From Mytilus trossulus (taxonomy: Eukaryota > Mollusca > Bivalvia > Mytilida > Mytilidae), in contig NC_086378.1 of NCBI RefSeq assembly GCF_036588685.1, forward strand, positions 37,921,578-37,985,577: a stretch of 64,000 nt of DNA, written 5' to 3'. The notes under the pieces were generated by a model. The model saw only the letters and a list, made by a program, of their open reading frames with translations. It searched no databases and was not told the origin of the DNA. The translations under genes and the position numbers were made by a program. Position 1 is the stretch's first letter, and every line of letters starts with the position of its first letter. Shown here one piece after another: positions 22,997 to 34,830 of the stretch.

Positions 22997-25900
22997 ATGA
23001 TTATCTTCGATGCTGATGAAAACAACTTGGCAATATGTGCCATAATAACTGTCGCGATGCAGTTCATATTCTTTTTGGTTGCATGCACGTGTAAATTTGA
23101 CAAAGTTACAGATTTTGCTGGTGGAACAAATTTTGTAGTGTTAGCGGTGTTTACGTTTTGCCTAGCAACGGTTAGTTGACATTGCTACTATTTATCATCA
23201 TGTTTAGTCTTAAGTTTTATTAAATTCATTGTACACTGAGCTTGTTTCGATTACTTTTATATTTCATCCAAGTTCAGTCTTTATAAATAAGTTTTTTGGA
23301 ATACTAAAGCTCCGGTCACAACAGATCGTACGATTTTTTGTCGTGGAAGATCTATAAAAAATTTATCGTGGAACTGTCGTGCAACTTGAACTGTCAAAAA
23401 AATATTGCGAGTGATCACATCAGCTAAGACATGTCCACGATGGTTCCACGATGGGTACACGACCGAAAAAAATGTAATTGTACTGTCGTGGGTTTGTCAC
23501 AAGTCGACTCGGCCATACAACAGCCGTGCGACAGTCGTGCGACAATAGTGAGTTGTTTGGGGCTATTTTTCAGGTTTTCTTGGCATGGGATTCGCGTGTA
23601 ACTGTCGTGTCACTGTCGTGCCGCTGTCGTACGACTATCGTACGATTATCGTACAACAGTCGTGGGTCACTTTTTGAATCACGTTTGAATCCGAACTACT
23701 AGTATATAAAGAAGGCATGATATATTGCGTGCCATTTGCCAATTGCTTTCAATATTATTCAGGGTTATTATAAGTTCGGTCCAAGAAAACGACTTTCTCT
23801 TGTCAAGAGTCCGGCAAGGCTTCTATTCAGCAAGGCAAATCGTAACGTTTTGGTGGAATAGCCATCCCCTTTAAACGGCAGGCAGTATGTTATTTACATT
23901 CATTCCCGTCGAATTGTGTTCTTCTAAAAAAACGAAAATATGTTGCACGACTAACTTACTACTGTGCATTGTTACAATGTTGTGCGAGCATCGTACGAAA
24001 TTTGGTATGCGTGAGGCAATCGTGCGACTGTATCACTAGTGTCTTGCGACAGTCGTGAGATTGTCGTACGACAGTCACAAGACAGTGTTCTAAATATCGT
24101 GCGACTGTCGTACGACAAACACAAATGACCTGCGATTTCATCATATTTCTTGTCGTGGCGCTGTATAGATGTGTCGTGAGTTCGTTGTGACCAGGGCTTA
24201 AAAATGTAATTAGACTTCCTGAAATCCATGTGTGTATATTAAATTACAATTTCCTACAAATGCAGTCCCGATGACTTTCATTCTTGGCTTTTCTGATAGT
24301 TACATGTAAATTCAGTCAGAATTGTATTATATGTCTCCGATTCAGTAATAGATTTTATGACTATTATTAAAAGATTATGTTACAGAAGCAATTTTTTATG
24401 TTAATCGTAAACTAACTTTGATATTTTTCAATATAATCGTGAATATTTATGTAAATCATGTGTAACACTTCATTTGTAGACATGGAATTGGCGCCAAATT
24501 GTGCTGACGGCATTTATAGTAATTTGGGGATTACGACTGTCTGGTTATCTACTATACAGAATTATAAAAATCGGAGAAGATAAAAGATTTGATGACAAAA
24601 GAGAAAACTGTCTCGCTTTTGCCGGATTTTGGACTTTCCAGGTAGTAATGGATTCATCTATTTGTTCAAATGCACCCTATCAAACGGCAGATGCTACCAG
24701 TAACACAGACCAAACTCGGCTCTACACGATAGCAAAATCTGTTGAATGTCAATGTTGTTCGGAACAGCAGACAAAAACTGCTGTTCCCGATATAAAAAAA
24801 ACACGTGTCTTTTTTGAAACATATAATATGGTATTTGAGGTGATGATAGCTGGTAGTAAGAAGTTAGTATATTTTGTCATTGACATCTGAAGGGTGTATC
24901 AGAAGGTTTCCTATCGATTCGGCCACAAGTTGATCTGTCCCAATGTTTATTGCGTGTATATCATTTCCTTTTATTTTTGTATGTTTGTATGTCCTACCAA
25001 ACTTCTGTTGCATATTCCTCAAAAACCACAATGTCAATAAGAGTTTCCTCAAATTCGAGATTAGGCTTTTTGTTAGCATGCGTTTTCCGATTCATTGCTC
25101 ATCATACGTCTGTTTACCAAATACTCATATTTTCTTACATATAGTGGTCATGTACGAAATTTTCGTTCCGCATTTTCCCTAGAAGCTTACTTATAAATTT
25201 GTAATCGGGCATCATGTAAATATGTTGTACCCCTTAAATGTTTCTTTATATCTATTAATGTTCATTTTCTGCTTACCAAATATTCAAAGCGATGGAACCG
25301 TAAGTCCTTTCCTTATACACTTAATTCACCAGAATTAAACTGTACGGAGCAATGTCTGCCTACTTACTGTTTATTTGTTTAATATTGTTGTTGTTGCTTT
25401 TCTGCATGCTTTAGAATGATGAAAATATATAGCCCACAAGAATGCATCATTGCGCTTGTGTCTAAAAATCAATAAAATAAAGCATCTTCTGACAATAGAC
25501 TCGGATTTCTTTTGAATTGAATTTTAACTGTACGTATTGTTATGCGTTTACTTTTCTACATTGGCTAGCTGTATAGGGGAGGGTTGAGATCTCCCACACG
25601 TTTAACCCCGCCGCATTTTTGAGCCTGTCCCAAGTCAGAAGCCTTTGGCCTTTGTTAGTCTTGTATTATTTTAATTTTAGTTTCTTGTGTACAATTTGGA
25701 AATTAGTATGGCGTTCATTATCACTGAACTAGTATATATGTGTTTAGGGGCCAGCTGAAGGTTGCCTCCGGGTGCGGGAATTTCTCGCTACATTGAAGAC
25801 CTGTTGGGGACCTTCTGCTGTTGTTTTTTTTCTATGGTCGGGTTGTTGTCTCTTTGACACATTCCCCATTTCCATCCTCAATTATATTTTAAAGTATGAA

Positions 25901-28615
25901 CAAAATGTTCATGACAATCTTGGCTAAGAAATCTAATAGATATAGGAAGATGTGGTGTGAGTGCCAATAGACATTGATAGTATATAGATTTAATAATATT
26001 CATTATTTTCCAGGCGGTTTGGGTGTTCACAGTAAGTTTACCAGTTATCTTTGTAAATGCACCAGCTAGTGCTAAAAAGTTAAATCCAGTTGATAATTGG
26101 ACACCACAAGATATAGTTGGAGCTATTTTCTTTATTGTAGGATTGTTATGTGAAGCTTTTGCTGATATACAGAAGTTTAACTTTCGTAACAATCCTATCA
26201 ATAAAGGAAAATGGTGCGATATTGGTAAATATATTATGAAAATAGATGAGGACGTTCTTAAATGTAACATGTACATAATGGAGAAGTTATTGAAAGATAA
26301 CTGATATTAAAAAGAACACCAATTAACATTAGAGTTTGCATGAAAGTTATCAACATGAATTCACCAAATTTTATGGCATACTAACTCATTGGGTAAACTG
26401 AATAGATTTATATATAAGTTTTCAATTGAATGGCAACGTGTCTTTAATACTAAGTGTGATCACGTGTTTATAACCAAAGGTTTATAGTCCATCGCACTCC
26501 TCTCCCTGTCCACACTTATCCTTTAATCGTTTATGTCCAAGTCAGATTTCGACAACATGTTATTTATCAATATTTAATTTTGGATGTAAAGCTTCTTCTG
26601 ATTGGCTGACGTTATTTTGTTATCAGCCCATAGACATAATTTAGTCATGTGACCGTGACGTCATCAATGTTTTTTCATGGTTTTCTATGGTTTAAAATGG
26701 AATTTAGAATCAAATTATAAGAAATGACTGTAATATTTTTTCTGTCTATTCGAAATAACATAAAAAATGTGGTGCACACTGTTAAATAACCCGCTACGCA
26801 CGTTATACAGTGAGTACCATATTTTTTTATGTTATTTCTTCATAGACAGTAAAAATATTACAGTCATTCCTTCAATGTTTTTCTTATTTGATGATTGTAA
26901 CTATGTTGATAGTAGATGTTTGAAATTTTCATTCTGACCAAACTTTTGTCAACTAAGAGTTTAAGGTATGGTACTTGTCTATTTCTAAAGACGGCTGTTT
27001 GTTGTTCAACTATTTATTGTTTTCGTCATTCGATAGAAATGTACAAGGCTCTTTAAGAAAAAAGAAATAAAGCTATCATGTTCTCCTGTACACATTATGT
27101 CCAATCATTAAATAATCATAGAGTGTTATGCCTATCATCAGCGTATCGAGATCGAATTGAGATATAAAAAAATATTTCCTGTTTTGTGACTATAAACTGT
27201 ATAGACTGTATTTCTAAAGTGGGCTAAACATATGCTCTCCAATTTTTGTTTTGAATAAAAAACAAAAAAATCGTTTTCCAAAATTTTATTCTCCTTCCGA
27301 ATGATTTAAAGTAGTGATTTTAATCCCAACATATTTATAACTGCTGATTAAATTTTTGTATATACATTGTATTTTTGTATTTTTATTCTGATTGCAACCT
27401 CTTCCATAAGTAGGACAATTAGAATATGACAGACTCTTCTAATTCTTTCGTATCCGACATCAAACTTTAAACTGACTATAGGACTTTTAAAGCTGTTCGG
27501 TGTGAGCCAACTTTGAAGGCTCTGTGTTGAAGCTGTACTTTAACCTATAACTGTTAACTTTTTATATTGTAATTTGGATGAGCAGTTGTCTCATACAATA
27601 TCTGAAATGTGTTTGTATAAATTTAATTCTGCAATTGCTGTACAAAATCAAAGTTTTTAAATCAAATACTATTTCCATTTTGTGTTTATTGTTTATTGTT
27701 TATGATGTGAATGATACGTTCAGTTGCCTTTAATTTAACTTTGATTTCAGGTTTGTGGAAATTCAGCAGACATCCTAACTATTTTGGAGAAATAGTAATC
27801 TGGTGGGGAGTATTTATTATCAGTACAAGTATACTGACCTATGGACAGTGGGCTGCCATACTTAGTCCCCTTTTCACAATGACCATACTGTTATTCCTTA
27901 GTGGAATACCTCTTTTGGAAAAGAAGTCAGATGAACGTTATAGAAAGTAAGTAAATATTTTCCAGTTAGTTATTTCAGAATCACATTTTAAACGCTGAAA
28001 AATTAAAGTCTTTGTTTTAAAAGTCTGTAAATTGAGTCGCTGTATGAAACCATACAAATAGATGTGGTATCATTGCCAATAAGCAATAGACATATGCTGT
28101 TGAGTCCATCGGACATGAATTGGGTTTGTTACCGGATGACATATCTTTATGAATCGTAAAACATTTGTACATGAGAAGAAGCCACAATTTTTCACTCTCC
28201 AAGCATACTAATACCATGAATCCTTGGAATACAATTTGGCCTCTGAAGTATACAGATTCTATTTCTTTGTTTTTGTTTTTCTTTAAATGAGGTGATACAC
28301 ATATAACATTTTGATCTTATACTGTGTATGCCAACACATGATTGCATCTTATCTTTATCATGTTAATTTGTATCTTTATTTTAATGACAAAATATACTTT
28401 CTCTTAATTTCAGGAATGAGTTATATATTGACTATAAGAACAGAACAAGTGCTTTAGTTCCTCTACCTCAGTCATGTTATGGAGCGTGTCCTAATTTTCT
28501 GAAATGTCTCTGTTGTTTTGAGTTTCCGTTATATGACCACATGAATGAAGAAAATGAGAAAATTGAAATCAAATCTGATAACGCAGAACCTGATGCCATT
28601 GATATCAGGACTTGA
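22997..28615 (+). CDS. DUF1295 / steroid 5-alpha-reductase-like membrane protein
   Basis: Five exons join in phase to a 314-residue protein: 22997-23170, 24480-24641, 26014-26224, 27751-27946 and 28414-28615 (stop TGA). All introns are GT-AG, and donors such as GTAAGT (27947) and acceptors such as TTTTCCAG (26013) are good. The protein is hydrophobic with about six to seven membrane segments. Family hallmarks are [20 protein letters not shown] and [15 protein letters not shown] in exon 2, [12 protein letters not shown] and KGKW in exon 3, and [14 protein letters not shown] across the exon 3/4 junction (residues 183-196). HPNYxGE is the signature of the C-terminal, NADPH-linked part of steroid 5-alpha-reductases and related sterol reductases, which act in the ER membrane. 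The substrate of DUF1295 proteins is not established, so I give no reaction. The C-terminal tail is acidic, and a cysteine cluster ([17 protein letters not shown]) precedes it. The length fits the family, and the gene looks intact. Confidence 0.93.
23311..24200. mobile_element. GTCGTGCGAC-rich foldback element in intron 1
   Basis: Its ends are inverted: CTCCGGTCACAACAGATCGT on the left and TTCGTTGTGACCAGGGCTTA on the right. Inside, the palindromic words GTCGTACGAC and GTCGTGCGAC recur many times near both ends (23480-23660 and 23985-24120), around a central segment that differs. No coding frame is convincing. It accounts for most of intron 1 of the DUF1295 gene. Confidence 0.7.
25487..25893 (-). 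mobile_element. ~360 bp mussel interspersed repeat, copy 3 (in intron 2)
   Basis: Same family and orientation as the copy at 16024-16430. It starts TCTTCTGACAATAGACTCGG, contains CCGCCGCATTTTTGAGCCTG and ends TCTTTGACACATTCCCCATT. It lies in intron 2 of the DUF1295 gene, about 120 bases before exon 3. It is followed by a fragment of the GATGTGGTGTGAGTGCCAAT family at 25925-25975. Confidence 0.85.
26723..26868. repeat. 146 bp hairpin (inverted repeat) in intron 3
   Basis: AATGACTGTAATATTTTTTC with TGTCTATTCGAAATAACATA on the left is mirrored by TATGTTATTTCTTCATAGAC and AGTAAAAATATTACAGTCAT on the right. The ~50-base centre contains GTGGTGCACACTGTT and ACGCACGTTATACAGTGAG. The arms are about 45 bases. 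It looks like a short foldback element. Confidence 0.8.
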
Positions 28616-29516
28616 TAATGGCCAAAATGTCTTTTATTGCGCCAGTAACTTACATGGAATCAGTGTTGAAACATGCCCAAGAACACATGTTCCTATCGTC
28701 GAGAGCATATGCGAACAACGATGATTTATTACCTACATATTTTTATGAAAATTTTGTTGCGCCATTTTGAAGTTAACAGTTGTTAGAACAAGTTGAGAGT
28801 TATAATTAAATGTTTGTAAATTCGTTATTTGAGCATATTATCTTATTTCTTTGCATCAGTATGCGTACATACATATCTTCAATGTGAAACTGATGAGAAG
28901 CTTGGTTATCAAGTGGTGTTTGTTGTTTTCAGTTATGGCTGTTGATTGCTTTCTTTATATATTCTTCCTTTATTTGCATTTTATAAAATGCCAATCTTAA
29001 AAATGATAAGAGTATATTGTTGACTAACATATTCTTATATAATAAGACGAAATCTAAGCACCTGGTTTCTTTTAATAATTAGTTACTCAATGCATCATAA
29101 AATTTGGCTTTTCATTGTAATGAAGTATGGAGACCCCAGTAAATGATAGAAATCATTACATGTAGTTGGCAAAGTAATAAACAATACTAAGATGGAATTA
29201 AGTAAAACGAAACTGTCTTTCTCAAAACACAAATAACGAATATCTCACTACATTACTGCGACGGTAGATTACCAATGGCAAAGTCTCGATAATCGATAAA
29301 GAAGAGACTATCAATTTAAGAAACAAAAATTGCAGGTATCAGATGAACTCCGCCAGGAGCAAGTTCGAGTGCCTCAGTAGGGTTAATGTATATCGCTTAT
29401 TAGTTTTAACAACGACGCAACGTTTTGATCAATCTATTTCTGAGTGTGACCGTAAAACTTGTATAGTGTCGAATTCAATCATTCTTCCACATATCTCCTG
29501 TTTGAGTAGTTTTTAA
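28616..29516 (+). other. 3' untranslated and intergenic region of the DUF1295 gene
   Basis: No open frame follows the stop. A candidate polyadenylation signal AATAAA lies at 29176-29181, and earlier variants (AATTAAA near 28805) are possible. The true 3' end cannot be fixed from sequence alone. Confidence 0.4.
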
Positions 29517-30981
29517 ACGACCGCAAAAATAGATTTTTTTTTCGTATATTGGTATCACGTTGGCGTCGTCGTCCTTAGACATTTGGTTTTCGCACTCTAA
29601 CTTTAGTAAAAGTAAATAGAATTCTATGAAATTTAAACACAAGGTTTATGACCATAAAAGGAAGGTTGGGATTAATTTTGGGAGTTTTGGTCCTAACAGT
29701 TTAGGAATTAGGGGCTAAAAACTGGTTCCAAAATAAGCATTTTTCTTGGTTTTTGCACAATAACTTTAGTATAAGTTAATAGGAATCTATGAAGTTTTCA
29801 CACAAGGTTTATGACCACAAAAGGAAGGTTTGGATTGATTTTGGGAGTTTCAGTCCCAACAAATTAGGGGCCAAAAGGGTAAAAAATTAAACTTGTTTGA
29901 TTTCATCAAAATTTGAACTATTGGGGTTCTTTGATATACCAAATCTAACTGTGTATTTAGATTCTTAATTTTTGATCCCGTTTTCAATTTGGTCTACATT
30001 AAGGCCCAAAGGGTCCAAAATTAAACTTTGTTTGATTTCAACAAAAATTCAATATGTGGGGTTCTTCAATATGCTGAAACTAACCATGTATTTAGATTTT
30101 TAATATTCAGGACCGCTTATTAAATTGGTCCACATTGAGGTCTAAAGGGTCCAAAATTGAACTTTATTTGATTTCATCAAAAATTGAATTCTTGGGGTTC
30201 TTTGATATGACGAATCTAACAATGTATTTAGATTTTGGATATTGGAATACCACAAAGGGATGGTAAGAATTGTCTTTGGGAGTTATGGCTCAAACCATTA
30301 AGGAATAAGGTGCACAAAGGGGAGGGGAAGGGTTTCCAGGTTAATGGACAATTACTTAAGAACAAAACATAAGTTAAAAGCAGTTTATAAGGTTGGTAAT
30401 TTAAAGTCATTTTAATATCTCACCTAAACTGCTCTTAAATGATGTATATTGGAAATTTGCCAAAAACTTTATTATTAATAAATTCCATTGGATATTTGCC
30501 AAAAACTTTAGGTTAATGAACTTCATTGGAAATTTTCCAATATAAAATGTTGCATTAGAGTTATCTTGCTTTGTCCAGAATAGTAGTTAAATCAACTTAA
30601 ATCATGACTGTATGACATTTTATATCTTATTATGTATTTACATGATTAGTTATTGTTGAAAACTCCATAAGAAATTTGAATTGAGATCATTTTTTGGAAT
30701 AAGGGAGGTTAAAAAAATTGTGGGGTTAAATTTTTCTTATTTCAGATTTCATAATGAAAAAGAAAATTTCTTCAAATATCAAAGGAATAATATTCAACAG
30801 CATACTGAATTGCTCAAAAAGCAAAAAAAATCATTTTAAGTTCATTAGAACACATTCATTCTGTGTCAGAAACCTATGCTGTGTCAACTATTTAATCACA
30901 ATCCAAATGCAGAGCTGTATCCAGTTTGAACGTTCTGTCCACCCTAGCCCCAACCGTTCAGGGTTCGACCTCTGCGGTCGT
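29517..30981 (+). mobile_element. ~1.5 kb mussel element with ACGACCGCA / TGCGGTCGT ends, copy 1
   Basis: Starts ACGACCGCA at 29517 and ends TGCGGTCGT at 30973-30981, a short terminal inverted repeat. The left part holds tandem copies of a ~150 bp unit (CACAAGGTTTATGACCATAA, GGGAGTTTTGGTCC, GCATTTTTCTTGGTTTTTGC). The middle holds a second unit (GGGGTTCTTTGATATGCC-like, TCTAACTGTGTATTTAGATT). The right part holds ATTTCATAATGAAAAAGAAA. No long open frame is present, so it is non-autonomous. A longer copy in the same direction lies at 33096-34830. Confidence 0.75.
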
Positions 30982-31133
30982 ATAAAGCTGCGCCCTGCGG
31001 AGCATCTGGTTTAAAAAGTTTTTGTAACAATAAAATTCGCATAATGTAACTCTTTGTAAACTATACTGAGAGTAAAAAGAATAGCACATTTGGTTTAAAG
31101 CTTTCTTCATGTCTTTGTTCTTCAAGCTCGTGT

Positions 31134-31140
31134 CATTTAT
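31134..31140 (-). terminator. Candidate polyadenylation signal overlapping the stop codon
   Basis: On the minus strand the final codons and stop read CTTCAATAAATG, so the TAA stop is part of an AATAAA hexamer. If used, the mRNA would have almost no 3' untranslated region. Whether it is used is not visible from sequence. Confidence 0.3.
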
Positions 31141-32651
31141 TGAAGACGAAAAAGGTGCGCCATTCCATTTTTCTTATAACATAATAGTAGTTTCTTGTGA
31201 TGCTTGTCATAGAAAAGTCCACGGGGATGTTGTATCGCATTAATCTCGTTAATAAGTACCTCCGTTTTTTTACTATCATGTGAAATCATTATGACGACCC
31301 CGGAATCGGGTCCTGCTACAAAAATATTTCCATCATTATCTACGGCTAATGGAGCTGAATTCTTTTTTGCTTTGAGTCGGTCGTCACTTATCGTCCATAT
31401 TTGTTTTCCTGATGTATCACAACAGTACACTTTATTGTTGTGATCAGCTGTGTAGTATATCCTCTTTTTATATACAGCAATATTCCCGATTCCGGCTATA
31501 TCGACGTGTATTTTTCGTGCAACCTCTTTATCAATACTTACTTCCTTTATTCCAACGCCATAATCTACAAAATAGAGCTTTCCATCAGCATAGCAGATAC
31601 CACGACTATAGTGTTCAATATACCTTGTAAGTCTTAACTCTTTTGAAGTTTTTATATTTACTATACTGATCAGTTTTGACGAATAAGATACAGCAACCTC
31701 ATCCATACCAACAGCAGTTATATAAAACGGCTTTTCAGTTAGCGGTAAATCCTTAAAATATGCTCCATTCTCATGATGTATGACCAGTCGCTTATTACTA
31801 CTGTCAATAAATACTGCAAGTTTATTAGGTAGTAAAACGCATCCGTATAATTCCATCAGGTGTTTTGATGAGTGTATATTAAAATCGTGTTCACATTTCA
31901 AGACATTTTTGTTAATATCTGGAGCCATTGGCAGCTCTATCTGTGCTTCATGTGATGAAGAAGTAGAATATGATCTAAATTTTGATATAAATTTGATCTC
32001 TCCCAATATATTTTCCGCTGAGGAAAAGAAGGGATTAATCTGAAAACCGATTTTATATTTCATATTACTTTCTTCCATAAATGAATTTCGTTCTTTGAAT
32101 GCATTTTCTTCAGCCATTTTCATTTCAATAAAAACATGTTTATCTGTACCAGATTGCTTAATGGTTGATAGTCGTTTCTGTAATTTACAAATTCTCGACT
32201 CCTGTTGTAATAAATCTTGTTCTGCCTGTTTTACTTTTTCATTTCGGGATTCCAATTCACACAAAAGACTTTCTTGTTCTTGATGAATTTGTTCTATAAT
32301 CTTTTGAACCTCCTTTCGGATTGTTTTTTCAACTTCTTGTAAGCTTGATAAATTATGTTTCTGGATTTGTATGCCCTCTTTTACGTTTTGCAAAACATCT
32401 AATATGTCTAGTTCAAGTTTGGCCATTGCTGTTGATGTTTTTACTTTTTGTGCTGCAATTTCAATTTCAAAGATTTGGTCCTTGCATTTTGAATGATCCA
32501 AACGATTACACACCACGCACAGTAATTTATCATGACATCTGCAAAAGAAGACGATTTCTTTCTGATGTATCTTGCACAAAATTTCGTCAGATTCAGTCGA
32601 TGGATTGTTTACGAAAGAGGACTCGATGTGGGGTTCCCTTTTCTCTGCCAT
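31137..32651 (-). CDS. B-box / coiled-coil TRIM-like protein without RING
   Basis: One uninterrupted minus-strand frame of 504 codons, starting ATG at 32651. Residues 26-56 carry one B-box-type zinc finger (C26, H29, C37, H40, C45, C48, H53, C56: CKIHQKEIVFFCRCH then CVVCNRLDHSKC). Residues ~75-165 are a long coiled coil rich in Glu, Gln, Lys and Leu. Residues ~255-504 contain repeated short strands such as GNIAVYKKRIYYTADHNNKV and APLAVDNDGNIFVAGPDSGV, consistent with an NHL/SMP-30-like beta-propeller. No RING finger is present, so ubiquitin-ligase activity cannot be assumed. Such genes are greatly expanded in bivalves, often with the coding sequence in one exon. A splice acceptor (TTGTTTTTTCAG on the minus strand, ending at 32666) precedes the start, so a 5' non-coding exon lies farther upstream. 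Target and role are unknown. Confidence 0.9.
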   Translation of the reverse strand: MAEKREPHIESSFVNNPSTESDEILCKIHQKEIVFFCRCHDKLLCVVCNRLDHSKCKDQIFEIEIAAQKVKTSTAMAKLELDILDVLQNVKEGIQIQKHNLSSLQEVEKTIRKEVQKIIEQIHQEQESLLCELESRNEKVKQAEQDLLQQESRICKLQKRLSTIKQSGTDKHVFIEMKMAEENAFKERNSFMEESNMKYKIGFQINPFFSSAENILGEIKFISKFRSYSTSSSHEAQIELPMAPDINKNVLKCEHDFNIHSSKHLMELYGCVLLPNKLAVFIDSSNKRLVIHHENGAYFKDLPLTEKPFYITAVGMDEVAVSYSSKLISIVNIKTSKELRLTRYIEHYSRGICYADGKLYFVDYGVGIKEVSIDKEVARKIHVDIAGIGNIAVYKKRIYYTADHNNKVYCCDTSGKQIWTISDDRLKAKKNSAPLAVDNDGNIFVAGPDSGVVIMISHDSKKTEVLINEINAIQHPRGLFYDKHHKKLLLCYKKNGMAHLFRLQ

Positions 32652-32664
32652 TTAAAGGCGTGTA

Positions 32665-33095
32665 TCTGAAAAAACAATGAAAATCGAAATGTAAAGATAA
32701 ATGTAGAACATAATGAGTTTCAAGCTCAATCACACGGTACTCGAACTCGTGAATGGTTGAAAGGACTTCACGATTTTTATACACCTACAAACAACTACTA
32801 GTATTAAAACAGTCCTACATTAAAGGGGGGAATCTCTTCGTCCTTGTATGATCTAGATGTTAGGTTTTCTGTTCGAAAACATTTACAAATACTTTCAAAC
32901 CGGTATAATAGGACGTATGAGTGACATATACGAAAACAGGCCCGAACTGCACAATGTGTTGCAAAACAGAAACACAATGAGTGTATGTTTAATACGGCTC
33001 TATAAGTGGCAACTTAGACGACCGGTCAATGTTCTAAAGTCGTATTGGGATTTCTGAAACTATATCCGTTCGTTATAATTACTTCTTTTTATACG
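32665..33095 (-). other. Upstream region and leader intron of the B-box gene
   Basis: The sequence upstream of the acceptor at 32666-32667 should hold the leader intron and possibly the promoter. Short open frames on both strands show no motifs. I cannot place the leader exon. Confidence 0.35.
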
Positions 33096-34830
33096 ACCGC
33101 AAATTTTGAAAAAAAATTCGTCGTATATTGCTATCACGTTGGCGTCGTCGTCTGCGTCGTCGTCGGCGTCGTCCTCCGAATACTTTTAGTTTTCGCACTC
33201 TAACTTTAGTAAAAGTGAATAGAAATCTATGAAATTTTAACACAAGGTTTATGACCATAAAAGGAAGGTTGGTATTGATTTTTGGAGTTTTGGTCCCAAC
33301 ATTTTAGGAAATAGGGGCCAAAAAGGGCCCAAATAAGCATTTTCTTGGTTTTCGCACTATAACTTTAGTTTAAGTTAATAGAAATCTATGAAATTTTCAC
33401 ACAAGGTTTATGACCACGAAAGAAAGGTTGGGATTGATTTTGGGAGTTTTGGTTCCAACAGTTTAGGAATTAGGGGCAAAAAAAAGGGCCCAAATAAGCA
33501 TTATTCTTGGTTTTCGCACAATAACTTAAGTTTTAAGTAAATAGAAATCAATGAAATTTAAACACAATGTTTATGACCACAAAAGGAAGATTGGTATTGA
33601 TTTTTGGAGTGTAGGTCCCAACAGTTTAGGAATTAGGGGCCAAAAAGGGACCCAAATAAGCATTTTTCTTGGTTTTTGCACCATAACGTTAGTACAAGTA
33701 AATAGAAATCTTTGAAATTTAAACACAAGGTTTATGACCATAAAAGGAAGGTTGGTATTTATTTTGGGAGTTTTGGTCCCAACAGTTTAGGAAAAAGGGG
33801 CCCAAAGGGTCAAAAATTAAACTTTGTTTGATTTCATCAAAATTGAATAATTGGGGTTCTTTGATATGCCGAATCTAACTGTGTATGTAGATTCTTAACT
33901 TTTGGTCCCGTTTTCAAATTGGTCTACATTAATGTCCAAAGGGTCCAAAATTAAACTTAGTTTGATTTTGACAAAAAATGAATCGGTTGGGTTCTTTGAT
34001 ATGTTGAATCTAAAAATGTACTTAGATTCTTGATTATTGGCCCAGTTTTCAAGTTGGTCCAAATCTGGGTCCAAAATTAAATTTCATCAAAAATTGAATA
34101 AATGGGGTTCTTTAATATGCCAAATCTAACTGTGTATGTAGATTCTTCATTTTTGGTCCCGTTTTCAAATTGGCCTACATTAAGGTCCAAAGGGTCGAAA
34201 ATTAAACTAAGTTTGATTTTAACAAAAATTAAATTCTTGGGCCTCTTTGATATGCTGAATCTAAATATGTACTTAGATTTTTGATTATGGGCCCAGTTTT
34301 CAAGTTGGTCCAAATCAGGATTTAAAATTTTTATATTAAGTATTGTGCAATAGCAAGTCTTTTCAATTGCACAGTATTGTGCAATGGCAAGAAATATCAA
34401 ATTTCACAATATTGTGAAATAGCAAATTTTGTTTTGATTAGAGTTATCTTTCTTTGTCCAGAATATTAAGCAAGAAATATCTTATTGCACATTATTGTGC
34501 AATATCAAGATTTTTTTTTAATTGGAGTTATCTTTCTTTGTCCAGAATAAACTTAAATCTTTGTTATATACAATATACAATGTATATTCACTTTTTACTA
34601 CCAACTGATAAATTTAAATAATCTTTACCATTCAGTGATAACACGCAGTTTTTTTTTACATCTTAATATTTTATGATGTATTTAAATGAGTATTTATTGT
34701 TGCAAACTCCAATAGAATATTTTAATTGAGATTAGTTTTGGAATAAGGGAAAGGGGGATGTGATTAAAAAATTGGGTTCAATTTTTCTCATTTGAAATTT
34801 CATAAATAAAAAGAAAATTTCTTCAAACTT
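33096..34830 (+). mobile_element. Mussel element with ACGACCGCA end, copy 2
   Basis: Starts ACGACCGCAAATTTTG and carries at least four tandem ~150 bp units (TTTATGACCATAAAAGGAAG, TCCCAACAGTTTAGGAATTA) against about two in copy 1. The GATATGCCGAATCTAACTGT units follow. It ends in the same ATTTCATAAATAAAAAGAAA block as copy 1 and lacks the TGCGGTCGT terminus, so it is truncated on the right. It runs in the same direction as copy 1, with the B-box gene between them. Confidence 0.75.
34366..34503. repeat. Three related 20-base palindromes
   Basis: ATTGCACAGTATTGTGCAAT (34366-34385), ATTTCACAATATTGTGAAAT (34401-34420) and ATTGCACATTATTGTGCAAT (34484-34503) are each near-perfect palindromes of the same design inside the mobile element. 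A degenerate half is at 34339-34352. Confidence 0.85.

Noticed and set aside
24501..24890. Plus-strand 129-codon frame as a separate gene
   Set aside because: Its first part is exon 2 of the DUF1295 gene. The rest is read-through past a clear GTAGTA donor into the intron.
31412..32680. Plus-strand frames opposite the B-box gene
   Set aside because: They are antisense shadows of the 504-codon frame.
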